From: Chloroflexota bacterium | GTDB lineage: Bacteria > Chloroflexota > Limnocylindria > Limnocylindrales > CSP1-4 | DNA length: 9,079 bases | Reading direction: 5' to 3' | NCBI GenBank assembly: GCA_021786915.1 | Contig: JAJYMP010000095.1 | Span: 1 to 9,079, forward strand | Shown: positions 8,066 through 9,079 of the stretch, in pieces | Layout of the letters: every line of letters starts with the position of its first letter | Position numbering within the stretch: the stretch's first letter is position 1 | Notes under the pieces: generated by a model | What the model was told of the DNA's origin: nothing | Seen by the model: only the letters and a program-made list of their open reading frames with translations | The model's database searches: none | Translations under genes and position numbers: made by a program

Positions 8066-9079
8066 CGCTGCACTCCGTCGTGCCCAGCACCAACGACGCG
8101 CTCCTGGTCGATCCCCGCCCCGGGGAGATCGTGCTCCAGCATGATCCCGATGAGCTCCGCGAAACGGACGTGGGCCTGCCAGCCGAGCACCCGCTTCGCC
8201 TTCGACGCATCGCCGCAGAGCTCTTCGACTTCGGTCGGCCGCAGGTACTTGGCGTCCACCCGGACGTAGCGCTCCCAGTCGAGGCCGACGAGGCCGAAGG
8301 CGACCTCGCAGAGCTCGCGGACGGAGTGCATCTCGCCGGTGGCGATGACGTAGTCGTCGGGCTCGGGCTGCTGGAGCATCAGCCACATCGCCTCCGCGTA
8401 CTCCTTCGCATAACCCCAGTCGCGCTTCGCCTCCAGGTTGCCGAGGAAGAGGTGCTCCTGCTCACCCTTGAGGATGGCCGCCACCCCGCGCGTCACCTTG
8501 CGGGTCACGAACGTGCCGCCGCGCCGGGGCGACTCGTGGTTGAACAGGAGGCCGTTGCTGGCGTGGAGGCCGTAGGCCTCTCGGTAGTCCACGACCATGA
8601 AATGGGCGAACACCTTGGCGATCGCATACGGGCTGCGCGGGTTGAACGGCGTGCGCTCGCTCTGGGGGCTCTCGAGGACCTTCCCGTACATCTCCGAGCT
8701 GCCGGCCTGGTAGAAGCGGATCGGCCAGTCCGCCGTTCGGACGGCCTCCAGCATCCGCAGCGTGCCCATCGCGGCCGTCTCCGCGGTGAACTCCGGCATC
8801 TCGAAGCTCACCTTGACGTGACTTTGCGCCCCCAGGTTGTAGACCTCGTCCGGCTTGACCCGGTGCAGATGGCCGATGAGGCTGGAGCTGTCGGTGAGGT
8901 CCGCGTAGTGGAGGAACAGCCGCGTCTCCGCCTCGTGCGGATCGCGATAGAGGTGGTCGATCCGGCCGGTGTTGAACGAGCTGGAGCGGCGAATGAGCCC
9001 GTGGACCTCGTAGCCCTTCTCGAGGAGGAGCTCGGCGAGGTACGACCCGTCCTGGCCGGTGATGCCGGTGATGAGGGCC
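8062..9079 (-). CDS. gmd: GDP-mannose 4,6-dehydratase (5' end just outside window)
   Basis: 338 residues are visible; only a few N-terminal codons are missing beyond base 9079. The enzyme oxidises, dehydrates and re-reduces GDP-D-mannose to GDP-4-keto-6-deoxy-D-mannose, the first step toward GDP-L-fucose, in the cytoplasm. Counting the first full codon as 1, [18 protein letters not shown] carries the G-x-x-G-x-x-G nucleotide loop (G5, G8, G11). [15 protein letters not shown] (30-44) is diagnostic for Gmd and sets NADP(H) preference. [20 protein letters not shown] (79-98) is the conserved core. AGSSEMYG (125-132) contains the catalytic Ser/Thr-x-Glu region, and SPYAIAK (149-155) gives Y151-x3-K155. 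[19 protein letters not shown], further along, closes the substrate site. Bacterial Gmd enzymes usually have about 325-375 residues, so it looks intact. Its stop overlaps the methyltransferase GTG by 4 bp. GDP-mannose supply genes must lie elsewhere. Confidence 0.98.

Noticed and set aside
8066..8386. Extension of the methyltransferase frame into gmd
   Set aside because: The extra sequence is Arg/Ala-rich shadow of gmd. The GTG at 8065 overlapping the gmd stop gives a sensible N-terminus.

Overview
The window is one continuous stretch of a bacterial surface-polysaccharide biosynthesis cluster of the Wzx/Wzy type, with every supported gene on the minus strand (transcribed right to left). The DNA is G+C-rich, uses GTG starts often, and has almost no intergenic space. 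This fits an uncultivated or environmental high-GC bacterium (Actinobacteriota- or Chloroflexota-like is my guess). Nothing here fixes the taxon. No tRNA, rRNA, insertion sequence, CRISPR array or convincing promoter or terminator was seen. No gene-free stretch exceeds about 100 bases.

In transcription order, the right third makes a nucleotide sugar. A nearly complete GDP-mannose 4,6-dehydratase (gmd, 5' end just outside the window) is followed by a small class I methyltransferase and then GDP-L-fucose synthase (fcl/wcaG). Together gmd and fcl convert GDP-mannose to GDP-L-fucose. The middle holds an FkbM-family methyltransferase, a short junction containing a perfect 22-bp palindrome and a possible 33-codon ORF, the multi-spanning flippase (Wzx), and a serine-acetyltransferase-like hexapeptide-repeat acetyltransferase. 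The left third holds a Wzy/O-antigen-ligase-like membrane protein, a GT2 glycosyltransferase, a GT4 glycosyltransferase, and the first 55 codons of a second GT4 glycosyltransferase that runs off the left edge.

Inferred pathway: GDP-fucose and other activated sugars are assembled on a lipid carrier in the cytoplasm by the GT2 and GT4 enzymes. The unit is decorated by the two methyltransferases and the acetyltransferase, flipped by Wzx and polymerised or transferred by the Wzy-like protein. The initiating phosphoglycosyltransferase, chain-length and export genes, and GDP-mannose supply genes (manA/B/C) are not in the window.

Gene junctions are very tight: ATGA or GTGA four-base overlaps recur, so translational coupling is likely throughout. 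The exceptions are the 76-bp gap before the leftmost gene and the FkbM-to-Wzx junction. The latter is either a 97-bp non-coding gap with a strong hairpin or a coupled micro-ORF, and it is the least explained piece of the window. The rest looks like a conventional, strain-specific polysaccharide locus. I did not find convincing evidence of a novel defence or mobile system.
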